Shown here: positions 26,961 to 36,514 of the stretch, piece by piece | How the letters are laid out: the number at the start of each line of letters is the position of its first letter | How positions within the stretch are numbered: position 1 is the first letter of the stretch | Source of the DNA: Selenomonas sp. | GTDB taxonomy: Bacteria > Bacillota > Negativicutes > Selenomonadales > Selenomonadaceae | Direction of reading: 5' to 3' | Assembly: GCA_018052705.1 (NCBI GenBank) | Contig: JAGPMW010000015.1 | Coordinates: forward strand, 1 to 48,833 | Length of the DNA stretch: 48,833 nt | Translations under genes and position numbers: made by a program | The notes under the pieces: model-generated | The model's database searches: none | What the model was told of the DNA's origin: nothing | What the model saw: only the letters and a program-made list of their open reading frames with translations

Positions 26961-27187
26961 TCCCTCTTTCTGCCACCGGTCTTTTTCGGCCGGCCAGTCT
27001 TATAAATATAGCAGCGAATAACCAGTAACACGAACCAGACCACAAAACAGGCTGCATAAACCTCATCTGTCCAGGACATGTTATCATAATCGATTTCAAA
27101 CGCAAAAAGATAAACAGCAATGACCGCAATCAACAAATCCATCGGTTTAACTGCCTGATGTAACCAATTCAAAATAAAAGACTCCAA
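26957..27187 (-). CDS. Small membrane protein of unknown function
   Basis: A 76-residue protein with two likely membrane helices (MDLLIAVIAVYLFAFEI and VYAACFVVWFVLLVIRCYIY) and a basic tail (GRPKKTGGRKRE), probably cytoplasmic. No family recognised. The first possible start is TTG at 27187, which lies inside the arm of the arg terminator and has no ribosome binding site; an ATG at 27139 (M17, directly before the first helix) is the alternative, with only a weak AGGCAG upstream. It overlaps the HAD gene by 4 nt, so a coupled unit is likely. The start is uncertain. Confidence 0.6.
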   Translation of the reverse strand: MESFILNWLHQAVKPMDLLIAVIAVYLFAFEIDYDNMSWTDEVYAACFVVWFVLLVIRCYIYKTGRPKKTGGRKRE

Positions 27188-27240
27188 TCTCTAGCAACAT
27201 AAAAGTATACACACTCTTATGTTACTAGAAATCGGAGTCT
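27170..27240 (-). terminator. Long-stem terminator after the arginine operon
   Basis: An imperfect 24-bp inverted repeat (27179-27202 with 27217-27240; three non-Watson-Crick positions) closes a 14-nt loop and is followed on the minus strand by TTTTATTTTG. It lies 33 nt after the argH stop. The descending arm and T-run overlap the possible TTG start of the small membrane protein. Confidence 0.8.
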
Positions 27241-27273
27241 CATTCAAGAGCGATTTCTGCTTATTCTATTCGA

Positions 27274-28701
27274 TTATTGGACGTTTGCCTGCCGGGATGC
27301 CGCTTGCTGCCGTATTTTCTGCTCAACAGCCAAAAGTTCTTTCGCTGCTGTCAGCTGTGCTTCAACCTGGGCATAAGAGGTACCACCAAACGAGTTACGA
27401 TTCCTTACGCAGGTCTCTGGCGAAATGGCCTCCTTGATATCCGCTGCAAACAGCGGCGAAAGCTGCTGGAATTCCTCCATCGTCATATCTTCCAGATATT
27501 TGCCCTTGGCAATGCAGTCATGGACTGCTGTACCTGATACAGCATGCGCCTGACGGAAAGGCATCCCCTTCTTGACCAGATAGTCTGCCAGATCCGTTGC
27601 ATTGGAAAAATCCTCTGTAACTGCACGCTTCATGACATCTTTTCTGACTTTCATACCGCGAATCAGCTGGGCATAAACGGCCAGACTGAACTTCACGGTA
27701 TCGATAGCATCGAAGATACCTTCCTTGTCCTCCTGCAGGTCCTTGTTGTAAGCCAGCGGCAGTCCCTTCACCGTCGTCAACATGGCCATAAGATGGCCGA
27801 TGACCCGTCCAGTCTTGCCACGAACCAGTTCCGAAACATCCGGATTCTTCTTCTGCGGCATCATCGAGGACCCGGTACAATGAGCATCATCCAGTTCAAC
27901 AAAAGAGAACTCCCGTGAGCACCACAGAATGGTCTCTTCCGACAAGCGGGACAGATGAACCATCAGGATCGATGCCGCCGACAGGAACTCCATAATGTAA
28001 TCCCTGTCGCTGACCGCATCCAGACTATTGTTGTAGATGCGCTCAAAGTTCAGCTGCTTTGCCACAAATTCACGGTCAATCGGGAACGTTGTTCCCGCGA
28101 GTGCACCAGCCCCCAGCGGCATAATATCCGCCCGCTTATAAACGCCCTCAAAGCGGGCGAAGTCACGAGAAAGCATCCCGAAATACGCCAACAGATGATG
28201 CGCAAACAGAATGGGCTGTGCCCGCTGCAGATGCGTGTAGCCTGGCATAATAACATCCTGATTTTTTTCCGCAGTCTCGACCAGTGCCTGCTGAAGATTC
28301 TGGATTTCCTGCTGAACCTCTACCACCTGACGACGGATATACATATGCGTATCAAGCGCCACCTGGTCGTTACGGCTGCGGGCCGTATGCAGACGTCCGC
28401 CAGCTTCACCGATCGCGTCAGTTAAACGCTTCTCGATGTTCATATGAATGTCCTCAAGATCCACGGAGAATTCAAAACTGCCCGCATCAATCTGCTTCAG
28501 GATATCCTTCAGCCCCTTGACGATCGCCTCTTTATCCTCATCCGTGATGATCCCGCACTTGGCGAGCATTGTTGCATGAGCGATGCTGCCGGCGATATCT
28601 TCATGATACATCCGTTTATCGAAGCCTATGGAAGCCTGGAACTCATTGATCATCTCATTGGTGGTCTTTGAGAACCGGCCGCCCCACATTGCCTCACTCA
28701 T
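27274..28701 (-). CDS. argH: Argininosuccinate lyase
   Basis: At 475 residues this is full-length ArgH, which splits argininosuccinate to arginine and fumarate, the last step of the pathway. Visible are [20 protein letters not shown] at the start, the substrate loop [33 protein letters not shown], and the family signature [20 protein letters not shown] with the flexible catalytic Ser region. The C-terminal tail is a little long ([18 protein letters not shown]). Its ATG overlaps the argG stop by 4 nt. It closes the arg cluster. Confidence 0.97.
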   Translation of the reverse strand: MSEAMWGGRFSKTTNEMINEFQASIGFDKRMYHEDIAGSIAHATMLAKCGIITDEDKEAIVKGLKDILKQIDAGSFEFSVDLEDIHMNIEKRLTDAIGEAGGRLHTARSRNDQVALDTHMYIRRQVVEVQQEIQNLQQALVETAEKNQDVIMPGYTHLQRAQPILFAHHLLAYFGMLSRDFARFEGVYKRADIMPLGAGALAGTTFPIDREFVAKQLNFERIYNNSLDAVSDRDYIMEFLSAASILMVHLSRLSEETILWCSREFSFVELDDAHCTGSSMMPQKKNPDVSELVRGKTGRVIGHLMAMLTTVKGLPLAYNKDLQEDKEGIFDAIDTVKFSLAVYAQLIRGMKVRKDVMKRAVTEDFSNATDLADYLVKKGMPFRQAHAVSGTAVHDCIAKGKYLEDMTMEEFQQLSPLFAADIKEAISPETCVRNRNSFGGTSYAQVEAQLTAAKELLAVEQKIRQQAASRQANVQ

Positions 28702-29912
28702 TTATCATTCTGCTCCTGCATGAGTGCACGAACCTTGAGTGGCAGACCGAAAAGATTGATAAAGCCGGTTGCATCAGCCTGATCATAAACATCGTCATGC
28801 TCGAAGGTAACAAATTCTTTACTGTACAGGGAATACGGGGACGTCGAACCAGCAGACATGATATTGCCCTTATAAAGCTTGAGCTTCACCTGACCGGTTA
28901 CCGTGCGCTGGGTGCTGTCAACAAAACCAGCCAGTGCCTCACGCAGCTGACAGAACCACATGCCATCATAGACCAGCTCGCCATAACGAATCGCAACCTG
29001 CTCTTTATAATGGAACGTTGCACGGTCAAGGCAGAGATACTCGAGCTCACGATGAGCATAGTACAGGAGGGATCCGCCCGGATTCTCGTAAACGCCACGG
29101 GACTTCATGCCGACCAGACGATTCTCACAGATATCGACAATGCCGACACCATTGCGGGCGCCAATCTCATTGAGCTCGGTCAGGAGTGCAACAGCACCGA
29201 GTTTCTTGCCGTTGACCGCCGTCGGTTTGCCCTGCTCAAAATCAATCGTTACATACTCTGCTTTATCTGGTGCATCTTCCGGAGCCTTGGAGATCAGGTA
29301 CATGCTGTTGTGTGGTGCATTGGCCGGGTCCTCAAGGTCTGAGCCCTCATGCGACAGATGCCAGATATTGCGATCCATAGAGTAGGTCTTGTTCTCGGTA
29401 GCAACCGGAACGCCATGGGCCTTGGCATACTCGATTTCAGAGGTACGGGAATCAAGATCCCACTCACGCCACGGTGCGATGATCTGAATATTCGGTGCCA
29501 GTGCCTTGACCGTCAGCTCGAAACGAACCTGATCATTGCCTTTACCTGTCGCGCCATGAGCAATGGCATCCGCGCCCTCTTTCTTGGCAATCTCGACCAG
29601 TTTCTTGGCAATGATTGGACGGGCAAACGACGTACCAAGCAGGTATTTTCCTTCGTAGACAGCACCAGCCTGAAGCGTCGGCCATACATATTCCTCGAGG
29701 AATTCCTGCGTGAGATCCTCGATGTAGACTTTAGAAGCGCCCGATTTCAATGCTTTATCATGGACCGCATCCAGCTCATCCCCCTGGCCGATATCGGCGC
29801 AGCAGGCAATGACCTCACAGCCATCATAGTTTTCTTTGAGCCAGGGAATGATAACGGACGTATCGAGCCCGCCAGAGTATGCCAGGACAACTTTCTTAAT
29901 TTGTTTTGCCAT
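28698..29912 (-). CDS. argG: Argininosuccinate synthase
   Basis: From the ATG at 29912 the protein has 404 residues. It condenses citrulline and aspartate using ATP. The PP-loop [36 protein letters not shown], the citrulline/aspartate loop [12 protein letters not shown], and [20 protein letters not shown] are present. A longer frame would start with TTG three codons upstream; the ATG has GAGG 9 nt before it and fits family N-termini ([14 protein letters not shown]). It follows argF by 50 nt and overlaps argH by 4 nt. Confidence 0.97.
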   Translation of the reverse strand: MAKQIKKVVLAYSGGLDTSVIIPWLKENYDGCEVIACCADIGQGDELDAVHDKALKSGASKVYIEDLTQEFLEEYVWPTLQAGAVYEGKYLLGTSFARPIIAKKLVEIAKKEGADAIAHGATGKGNDQVRFELTVKALAPNIQIIAPWREWDLDSRTSEIEYAKAHGVPVATENKTYSMDRNIWHLSHEGSDLEDPANAPHNSMYLISKAPEDAPDKAEYVTIDFEQGKPTAVNGKKLGAVALLTELNEIGARNGVGIVDICENRLVGMKSRGVYENPGGSLLYYAHRELEYLCLDRATFHYKEQVAIRYGELVYDGMWFCQLREALAGFVDSTQRTVTGQVKLKLYKGNIMSAGSTSPYSLYSKEFVTFEHDDVYDQADATGFINLFGLPLKVRALMQEQNDK

Positions 29913-29962
29913 AGTGAACAACCTCTTTCCTTTTATTCATCGTGTATCAAAATCATATGTAT

Positions 29963-30895
29963 TCAGTCAGCCATGGTCAAAGCCATGATTGCTTTCTGTG
30001 TATGCAGACGGTTTTCCGCCTCATCGAAGATAACGTTGGCATTTGCCTCGAATACATCCTCTGTAATTTCCTCTCCGCGATAGGCAGGCAGGCAATGCAT
30101 AACAATGACGCGTTTATCGGCTCCATTGAGCAATTCCTGATTGACCTGATACGGTGCAAATATCTTCTTGCGGGCATCGTGTTCATCCTCCTGGCCCATA
30201 CTGGCCCAGGTATCGGTCACGATAATGTCCGCATCTTTCACAGCCTCTTTCGGATCAGTGACAAGCGTAATTGATGCCCCTGTTGCTTTGGCATCTGCAA
30301 TCGCATTTTTCATGACAATCTCATTCGGGCGGTAATCTTCCGGTGTTGCTGCCACAAACGTCATACCGACCTTGGCGCAGCCATACATATAGGAATTTGT
30401 CATGTTGTTGCCATCGCCGACATAGGCCATCTTGAGACCTTGGAGCTCCTTGCCCTTATGTTCCCTGATGGTCAGCAGATCCGTGAGGACCTGACAGGGA
30501 TGCAGGAGATCGGTCAATGCATTGATGACCGGAATGCTCGCATACTCAGCCAGTTCCTCGACGCGGTCATGGCCAAAGGTTCGGATCATGATGCCATCGA
30601 GATAACGGGAGAGCACCCTGGCCGTATCCTTGATGGGCTCGCCACGTCCCAACTGGAGATCCCGGCTCGACAGGAACAGTGCCTGACCGCCAAGCTGATA
30701 CATACCAGTTTCAAAGGAAACGCGGGTACGCGTCGATGATTTCTCAAAGATCATCCCCAAAGTCTTCCCCTTCAGTAAATGATGCTCGATACCAGCTTTC
30801 TGCTTAGCTTTGAGCTCGGCAGCAAGTGCCAGGATTTCCTGGACTTCCTCCACGGACAAGTCGTGGATAGATAACATATCTTTTCCTTTTAACAT
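29963..30895 (-). CDS. argF: Ornithine carbamoyltransferase
   Basis: The 310-residue enzyme makes citrulline from ornithine and carbamoyl phosphate. It shows the carbamoyl phosphate site FEKSSTRTRVSFETGMYQLG, HPCQVLTDLLTI, KMAYVGDGNNMTNSYMYGCA, DTWASMGQEDEHD and the ornithine-loop HCLPAYRGEEIT (HCLP motif). GGAGG is 6 nt before the ATG at 30895. A promoter-like sequence lies in the 115-nt gap upstream, so argFGH may be expressed separately as well as with argCJBD. Confidence 0.97.
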   Translation of the reverse strand: MLKGKDMLSIHDLSVEEVQEILALAAELKAKQKAGIEHHLLKGKTLGMIFEKSSTRTRVSFETGMYQLGGQALFLSSRDLQLGRGEPIKDTARVLSRYLDGIMIRTFGHDRVEELAEYASIPVINALTDLLHPCQVLTDLLTIREHKGKELQGLKMAYVGDGNNMTNSYMYGCAKVGMTFVAATPEDYRPNEIVMKNAIADAKATGASITLVTDPKEAVKDADIIVTDTWASMGQEDEHDARKKIFAPYQVNQELLNGADKRVIVMHCLPAYRGEEITEDVFEANANVIFDEAENRLHTQKAIMALTMAD

Positions 30896-30939
30896 ATACG
30901 ACCTCCATTACTGTAACTAGGAGTCCTCCACTAACGTAT

Positions 30940-30968
30940 ATTATAATACCTTTTATTATACCTGTACA
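30940..30968 (-). promoter_or_regulatory. Candidate internal promoter for argFGH
   Basis: On the minus strand TGTACA (30968-30963), a 17-nt spacer and a perfect TATAAT (30945-30940) precede argF by about 45 nt. A second TATAAT overlaps the spacer. The neighbouring CACTGTACAGG resembles GTGTACAG upstream of argC, so a shared arginine-responsive operator is possible but not shown. Confidence 0.5.
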
Positions 30969-31010
30969 GTGGACTTTTAGAGAAATAATGTATACCTGGC
31001 AGACAAAGCA

Positions 31011-32222
31011 TCATGCATATTGGGCCAGTACTTCGTCCAGTATGCTCATAACCTCATCCACTTGCTCCTGTGTGATAATCAGCGGCGGAATGAAACGCAG
31101 GACTTTGCCAGCCGTACAGTTGATGATGGCCCCCTTAGCCAGGCAGCCATTCACGATATCGCGGCCATGCTCGGCCGAGGAGAGCTCTGCTCCCAGGATC
31201 AGCCCCTCACCGCGTACAGCCACGATCAACGACGGATATTTCTGCTGCAGGAGCTCGAGCTTGTGCTTAAAGTACGAGCCAACCGTACCGACATGCTGCA
31301 GGAATTCCGCTTTTGGCACGGTATCCAGTACCACGTTAGCGGCGGCGCAAGCCAACGGATTGCCGCCGAAGGTCGTCCCGTGGTCACCCGGCTGAAACGC
31401 CTTCGCCACAGCATCAGTCACGATGAAGGCACCAATCGGCACTCCACCAGCCAGCCCTTTGGCCAGCGTCACAATATCCGGCTTCACATCATAGGTCTCA
31501 TAGGCAAAGAATGTACCACTGCGGCCGATACCAGCCTGAATCTCATCAAAGATCAGCAGCGCCTGATATTTGTCGCAAAGTGCCCGTACCTGCTTGAGGT
31601 AATCGTCTTGCGGCGTATAGACGCCGCCTTCCCCCTGTATGGTCTCCAGCATGACCGCTGCAGTCTTCTCGCTCATCATGGACTCCAGCTCGGCAATGTC
31701 GTTATAGTGGACATAGTCAAAACCAGCTGGCAGCGGGCCGACCCCCTCATGATAGTGTTTCTGTCCTGTAGCGGTCAGCGTCGCAATCGTGCGTCCATGG
31801 AAGCTGTCCCAGGCCGTAATGATCTGCGACTTTTCCGGATTGATCTGATGAGCATACTTCCGGGCAATCTTGATGGCTCCTTCATTGGCTTCTGCACCAG
31901 AGTTGCCAAAAAATGCCTTATCCAGGCCACTCAGCTTTACAAGCTTGGCTGCGGCATCCGCCTGTGGCTGGCTGTAGTAAAGATTTGAGCAATGAATCAG
32001 CTTACCTGCCTGCATCGAAATTGCCTCAACTAAAGGCTTATAGCCATGCCCCAATACATTGACGGCGATTCCGCCCAGAAAGTCAATATACTTCTTACCA
32101 TTGACGTCCCAGACATTCGCACCATCACCATGATCGAGGACAATCTGATAGCGGTTGAACACCGGCAGGTAGCTCTGCTTGTCTTCCGCAAATATTTCCT
32201 TATCTGTCTCGTTCATATTCAT
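31011..32222 (-). CDS. argD: N-acetylornithine aminotransferase
   Basis: From the ATG at 32222 the protein has 403 residues. It is a class III PLP aminotransferase converting N-acetylglutamate semialdehyde to N-acetylornithine. Evidence: YLPVFNRYQIVLDHGDGANV, GNSGAEANEGAIKIARKYAH, AWDSFHGRTIATLTATGQKH, LLIFDEIQAGIGRSGTFFAY and the PLP Lys in VTLAKGLAGGVPIGAF. The start was chosen for AGGAG 5 nt upstream; the longer frame (to 32321) overlaps argB and carries an atypical basic N-terminus. It lies 25 nt after argB. Confidence 0.96.
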   Translation of the reverse strand: MNMNETDKEIFAEDKQSYLPVFNRYQIVLDHGDGANVWDVNGKKYIDFLGGIAVNVLGHGYKPLVEAISMQAGKLIHCSNLYYSQPQADAAAKLVKLSGLDKAFFGNSGAEANEGAIKIARKYAHQINPEKSQIITAWDSFHGRTIATLTATGQKHYHEGVGPLPAGFDYVHYNDIAELESMMSEKTAAVMLETIQGEGGVYTPQDDYLKQVRALCDKYQALLIFDEIQAGIGRSGTFFAYETYDVKPDIVTLAKGLAGGVPIGAFIVTDAVAKAFQPGDHGTTFGGNPLACAAANVVLDTVPKAEFLQHVGTVGSYFKHKLELLQQKYPSLIVAVRGEGLILGAELSSAEHGRDIVNGCLAKGAIINCTAGKVLRFIPPLIITQEQVDEVMSILDEVLAQYA

Positions 32223-32247
32223 TCCTACTCCTATTCTTCCTGGCCGA

Positions 32248-33102
32248 TCAGCGGACAACTTGTGTGCCAATACCCTGTGAGGTAAATATTTCCAGGATAA
32301 TCGAATGATCCAACCGCCCATCGATAATATGGGTCTTGCCGGCCCCCTGCTCCAGTGCCGTCAGGCAGGCTTCCACCTTGGGAATCATGCCGCCAGCGAT
32401 GATGCCCTCCCGGATATACTGACGGGCTTCAGGCAGATGCAGCGTCGAAAGAAACGTGCTTTTATCCTCAAAGTCCTTATATATCCCTTCGATATCGGTC
32501 AGCAGCAGCAGTTTCTCAGCCTGCAGGGCACCAGCAATCTCAGCGGCAACATAATCGGCATTAATATTGTAGCTTTCGCCATCTTTACCGACGCCAATCG
32601 GTGCAATCACCGGTACATACCCCTGCTCCAGCAGATCATCGACCAGCGCCGTATTAACCTGCTCAACCTCGCCGACATAGCCGATATCAACCTGTTGGGG
32701 CTGATCATTTTCATAGACCGTAGCCAGTTTCTTGCGGGCCTGAATCAGTCCTGCATCCTTCCCGCTGAGTCCGACGGCACGGACGCCCCGACGATTCAGC
32801 AGGTTGACAATTTCTGAATTGACCTTGCCATCCAGTACCATCTCAGCGATTTCAACGGTTTCTTCATCAGTCACCCTGAGCCCGGCCACAAAAGAAGACT
32901 GCTTGCCTACTTTCTTCAGAAACCCTGTAATATCCGGACCTCCGCCATGCACGATAACCGGCCGAATGCCTACATATTTCATCAGAGCGATATCCTGTAT
33001 GACCTTCTCTTTAAGCTCATCGTTGACCATCGCATTGCCACCATATTTGATGACGATGGTTTTGCCATAAAATGCCTGAATATAAGGCAGTGCCTCTACC
33101 AA
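32248..33102 (-). CDS. argB: Acetylglutamate kinase
   Basis: The enzyme phosphorylates N-acetylglutamate, usually the arginine-inhibited step. Motifs are [49 protein letters not shown], and [20 protein letters not shown]. The first ordinary start in frame is TTG at 33102, but this drops residues that belong to the conserved first helix: in-frame codons upstream read SAKDKASI before LVEALPYIQ. No ATG, GTG or TTG occurs in that upstream stretch before the stop at 33138-33136. An ACG at 33132 has GGGGGA 7 nt before it and is a candidate. An ATG at 33139 is out of frame and too close to that site. The true start is therefore probably 33132 or hidden by a base error. Confidence 0.93.
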   Translation of the reverse strand: MVEALPYIQAFYGKTIVIKYGGNAMVNDELKEKVIQDIALMKYVGIRPVIVHGGGPDITGFLKKVGKQSSFVAGLRVTDEETVEIAEMVLDGKVNSEIVNLLNRRGVRAVGLSGKDAGLIQARKKLATVYENDQPQQVDIGYVGEVEQVNTALVDDLLEQGYVPVIAPIGVGKDGESYNINADYVAAEIAGALQAEKLLLLTDIEGIYKDFEDKSTFLSTLHLPEARQYIREGIIAGGMIPKVEACLTALEQGAGKTHIIDGRLDHSIILEIFTSQGIGTQVVR

Positions 33103-33147
33103 AATAGACGCCTTATCTTTTGCGCTAAACGTAAGTCATTCCCCCGA

Positions 33148-34359
33148 TCAGGTGTGATATTCCCCATTGATCTTCACATACTCATAGGAAAAATCGCAAG
33201 TCCAGACCGTAGCCTCACCATCGCCGTCTCCCATGTCGATATCGATGATGATATCATGTTGTGCCATGACCTCACGCAGTGCTTCTTCATCGAACGCTGC
33301 CCCAACGCCATTGGCATAGACAGGAATACCACCGAACTTCACAATGGTCTGCTGGGGATTCATCGGAATACCCGCATAACCGACCGCACAGATGACACGT
33401 CCCCAGTTCGGGTCCTCGCCGAAGAACGCCGTCTTAACGAGCGGACTCTTGGCTACACTCATGCCGATCGTCTTTGCATCGGCAAAGGACTTCGTGCCTT
33501 TCACATGAACCGTGAGGAACTTCGTGGCGCCCTCGCCATCAGAAGCAATGCGCTGAGCAAGGCCCTGACAAATAGCCTGCAGCGTCTGCTTGAACGTCTC
33601 ATAATCTTCATCCTTCGACGTGATCTCCGGATTACCGGCAGCACCATTAGCCAGGACAATTGCCATATCATTTGTGCTCATATCGCCATCGATTGAAATC
33701 ATATTGAAGGAAACCTCTACAACTTCCGAAAGTGCTGCCTGCAGCAGTTTGCGGTCAATGGCTGCATCTGTCGTAATGAAGCAGAGCATCGTTGCCATAT
33801 TCGGCTGAATCATGCCTGATCCCTTGGCAATGGCACCAAAGCGGACCTTCTTGCCCCCCAGCGTGATCTCCGTGGCACAGGCCTTGGAATACGTATCTGT
33901 CGTGATGATGGCATTACCTGCCTGCTCGCTGCCATTCTCCGACAGAGAAGCGACTGCCTGTCTTAGACCTTTTTCCATCTTGTCCATCGGCAGATTAACG
34001 CCAATGACACCAGTAGAGGCTACAATGACATCATCAGCCTTGCAGCCAAGGGCCTCAGCCGTAATAGACTGCATCGCCTTGGCATCCTTATCGCCCTGTT
34101 CGCCCGTACAGGCATTAGCGCAGCCAGCATTGGCCGCTATAGCATGAGCCATTCCGGTCTTTACTACATTTTTAGACGCGAATACCGGAGCAGCAGCTAC
34201 CGCATTCTGCGTAAAGGTGCCAGCAACCGCAGCTTCCTTTTCTGTATAGATAACCGCTACATCGAGGTTCCCACTCTTCTTGATTCCGGCTTTAACGCCA
34301 GCGGCCTTGAATCCCTGCGGGAATGTTACGCCCGCTTTAGCATCCTGTTCACTAAACAT
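33148..34359 (-). CDS. argJ: Bifunctional ornithine acetyltransferase/N-acetylglutamate synthase
   Basis: From the ATG at 34359 the protein has 403 residues. ArgJ moves the acetyl group from N-acetylornithine to glutamate, closing the cyclic pathway. It is made as a precursor that cuts itself before a Thr: the site ATMLCFITTD is present. Other motifs are GVKAGIKKSGNLDVAVI, ASTGVIGVNLPMDKM and DPNWGRVICAVGYAG. AGGAGG stands 9 nt upstream of the chosen ATG; the longer frame begins with TTG inside that site. Whether it is also able to use acetyl-CoA cannot be told. It lies between argC and argB. Confidence 0.96.
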   Translation of the reverse strand: MFSEQDAKAGVTFPQGFKAAGVKAGIKKSGNLDVAVIYTEKEAAVAGTFTQNAVAAAPVFASKNVVKTGMAHAIAANAGCANACTGEQGDKDAKAMQSITAEALGCKADDVIVASTGVIGVNLPMDKMEKGLRQAVASLSENGSEQAGNAIITTDTYSKACATEITLGGKKVRFGAIAKGSGMIQPNMATMLCFITTDAAIDRKLLQAALSEVVEVSFNMISIDGDMSTNDMAIVLANGAAGNPEITSKDEDYETFKQTLQAICQGLAQRIASDGEGATKFLTVHVKGTKSFADAKTIGMSVAKSPLVKTAFFGEDPNWGRVICAVGYAGIPMNPQQTIVKFGGIPVYANGVGAAFDEEALREVMAQHDIIIDIDMGDGDGEATVWTCDFSYEYVKINGEYHT

Positions 34360-34392
34360 ATACAAAATCCTCCTCAAATTGGATATTTATTA

Positions 34393-35427
34393 TCATGGAT
34401 AGATTGGTACAAAGTCAAGTCCCATCTTCTCATCGAAACCACAGGCAATATTAAAGTTCTGGACCGCCTGCCCAGCTGCACCTTTCACCAGATTATCGAT
34501 AACAGACAGGACAATGACTCGATGTGTCCTCGGATCGATATGCCAGGCGATATCGCAGAAATTTGAGCCACGGACATTCTTCGTGGACGGATAGGCACCA
34601 CGTCCCAGCAGCCGGATAAAATATTCCTTGCCATAAAGCTTCTCATAGGCTGCATCAACCAGTTCCTCCGTAACGTTTTCCTTAAGCGTCGCATAGCACG
34701 TTGCGAGGATACCACGGGACATCGGCACAAGATGCGGCGTAAAATTGATCAGGGTCTTCTCCCCCGACAAATCCGTCATAGCCTGTTCAATTTCCGGTGT
34801 ATGACGGTGTCTGGCCACATTGTATGCCCGGAAATTATCATAAAGCTCCGGAAAGTGATTGGGCTGTTTGGCTGAACGCCCCGCCCCCGATACGCCAGAT
34901 TTAGCATCCACGATGATCGTATTCACATCGATAAGATGCTGCTTGGCCAGCGGTGCCAGCGCCAAGATGCTCGCCGTTGTAAAGCAGCCCGCATTGCCGA
35001 TGATCTTGGCCTCGCGGATATCCTCACGATAGAGTTCAGCCAGACCGTATACCCGTTGTGCATCCAGATGCGTGTGCGGTACATGATACCAGGCCTCATA
35101 CACAGCGGTATTGGCAAAACGATAATCAGCCCCAAGATCAATAATACGCACCGGTTTCCCGGCCAGCGCACGGCCAACCTCCATCGCATGACCATGTGGC
35201 AGACCAATGAATACGAAATCACTGTCATCACCAATTTTCACAATATCCTTCATACTTTCGAGCTGCATATCATACAGCCCTCGCAGATGCGGATACAGCG
35301 CACTGATCTGCTCCCCCGTATGGCTTTCTGATGTAATATGCACCACTTCAGCCTCTGGATGGCTGTAAAGAATACGCAACAGTTCGGCACCTGCATAGCC
35401 GGTAGCCCCGAGGACACTGACCTTCAT
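34393..35427 (-). CDS. argC: N-acetyl-gamma-glutamyl-phosphate reductase
   Basis: The 344-residue enzyme reduces acetylglutamyl phosphate to the semialdehyde with NADPH. The Rossmann motif KVSVLGATGYAGAELLRIL opens the protein and the catalytic Cys lies in IGNAGCFTTASILALAPL, with SGVSGAGRSAK and FTPHLVPMSRGILATCYA behind it. Length and order match type 1 ArgC. GAGGGGGAGAG is just upstream of the ATG. It is the first gene of argC-J-B-D-F-G-H and has its own promoter at 35517-35546. Confidence 0.96.
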   Translation of the reverse strand: MKVSVLGATGYAGAELLRILYSHPEAEVVHITSESHTGEQISALYPHLRGLYDMQLESMKDIVKIGDDSDFVFIGLPHGHAMEVGRALAGKPVRIIDLGADYRFANTAVYEAWYHVPHTHLDAQRVYGLAELYREDIREAKIIGNAGCFTTASILALAPLAKQHLIDVNTIIVDAKSGVSGAGRSAKQPNHFPELYDNFRAYNVARHRHTPEIEQAMTDLSGEKTLINFTPHLVPMSRGILATCYATLKENVTEELVDAAYEKLYGKEYFIRLLGRGAYPSTKNVRGSNFCDIAWHIDPRTHRVIVLSVIDNLVKGAAGQAVQNFNIACGFDEKMGLDFVPIYP

Positions 35428-35516
35428 ACGCTCTCCCCCTCAATCATGTACTGTCATAACGGATAGTTTGTCTAAGCTTTGTCTCTTGTAACTGTACACT
35501 GTAAAGTATGTTTATA

Positions 35517-35546
35517 ATTATACATCTTTAATGCATAATATTGCAA
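35517..35546 (-). promoter_or_regulatory. Promoter of the arginine operon, possible ArgR site
   Basis: On the minus strand TTGCAA (35546-35541), an 18-nt spacer and perfect TATAAT (35522-35517) lie about 90 nt upstream of argC. The -10 is part of the palindrome TATAATTATA, flanked by TG and CA half-sites as in ARG boxes, although spacing differs slightly from the consensus. Binding by ArgR is inferred. Confidence 0.65.
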
Positions 35547-35593
35547 CCCCTTTTCGATAAATTCTTAGCAGCAGCACGAAAAAAAGAAAATCA

Positions 35594-35602
35594 TGGTATA
35601 AT
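35594..35602 (+). promoter_or_regulatory. Extended -10 promoter of the transglycosylase gene
   Basis: The plus strand reads TGGTATAAT 34 nt before the start codon, an extended -10 element, with a weak -35. The divergent arginine promoter lies about 50 bp away. Confidence 0.6.
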
Positions 35603-35635
35603 AAAGGGCATCGATATCTGAATAAGGAGCCTGTC

Positions 35636-36469
35636 ATGAAAAAAGCTAAAAAAAGAACGATTTATTGGAAGTTCTTCCGATTTATCTTCTTCCTAGTCCT
35701 TGTATTCTGCATCGCCTTCTTTGTGGCCGGAGGAACCACCCTGTTCGCGCCGCGGACCTGGCAGCACGTTGGTGACTTCCTGCCAAAACTCGAGAACCAG
35801 CCTCCTGCTATCCAGCAGCTCGATGAGCCGGTGCAAATCAGCGCAGCAGATCGTCTGAGCCGCTTCATCTTTCTCAAAAGGGCTGTCGAAAGCCGAACCA
35901 AACGCGAAGGCTATGTAAAGATCCGGGATATTCCCGAGTCCCTGCAGCAGGCTGTAGTAGCCGTCGAGGATAACCGGTTCTACAGTCACCACGGCTTTGA
36001 CACTGAAGGCATCATCAGGGCAACGCTGGTCAATATCCAATATGGCAAAATTGAGGAGGGCGCCAGCACCATCACGCAGCAGCTCGTCAAGAATCTTTTC
36101 CTCTCTCATGAACAATCATTCGGCCGCAAAGCCGAGGAACTACTGCTGGCCCTTGACATGGAAGCCAATTACTCAAAGGATGAGATCCTCGAGCTGTATC
36201 TGAACACCATCTATTATGGATCCAACTTCTATGGCATCCATGATGCTGCCAACGGCTATTTTGGCAAAAAGCCATCTGAGCTGCAGCTGCCAGAATCGGC
36301 TATGCTTGCCGGGCTGCCTAACGCCCCTTCCGTTTATTCCCCTTATACCGATTTCATCATGGCTAAAAAGCGGCAATTTGTCGTCATCGACGCGATGGTC
36401 CGTTCTGGCTACATCGACGAAAACACAGCGGAATCGGCCAAGATCAAACCAATCTATCTGGCGCACTAA
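35636..36469 (+). CDS. Monofunctional peptidoglycan transglycosylase (GT51)
   Basis: The 277-residue protein has a basic cytoplasmic start, one membrane helix (FFRFIFFLVLVFCIAFFVAG) and a GT51 glycosyltransferase domain: VVAVEDNRFYSHHGFD (catalytic Glu), EGASTITQQLVKN, RKAEELLLALDME and KDEILELYLNTIYYG. It polymerises glycan strands from lipid II outside the cytoplasmic membrane. No penicillin-binding transpeptidase domain follows, so it is of the MtgA/monofunctional type. AAGGAG is 7 nt before the ATG. It is the only long gene on the plus strand between 300 and 44000, transcribed away from argC. Confidence 0.95.
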   Translation: MKKAKKRTIYWKFFRFIFFLVLVFCIAFFVAGGTTLFAPRTWQHVGDFLPKLENQPPAIQQLDEPVQISAADRLSRFIFLKRAVESRTKREGYVKIRDIPESLQQAVVAVEDNRFYSHHGFDTEGIIRATLVNIQYGKIEEGASTITQQLVKNLFLSHEQSFGRKAEELLLALDMEANYSKDEILELYLNTIYYGSNFYGIHDAANGYFGKKPSELQLPESAMLAGLPNAPSVYSPYTDFIMAKKRQFVVIDAMVRSGYIDENTAESAKIKPIYLAH

Positions 36470-36477
36470 ACCTAAAA

Positions 36478-36514
36478 AAAAAGCAGCACTCAAAAATGAG
36501 TACTGCTTTTTCTT
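36478..36514. terminator. Bidirectional terminator between convergent genes
   Basis: A 12-bp stem with one mismatch-like pair (36480-36491 with 36498-36509) has A-rich sequence on one side and T-rich on the other, so it can end both the transglycosylase gene (plus) and the exported-protein gene (minus, stop at 36514). Confidence 0.85.

Noticed and set aside
28083..28097. GAAC...GTTC motif resembling a LexA box in argH
   Set aside because: The spacing is 3 nt rather than 4 and it lies within conserved coding sequence.
31020..31988. Plus-strand frame of 322 codons opposite argD
   Set aside because: Shadow of the ArgD frame, which has all aminotransferase motifs.
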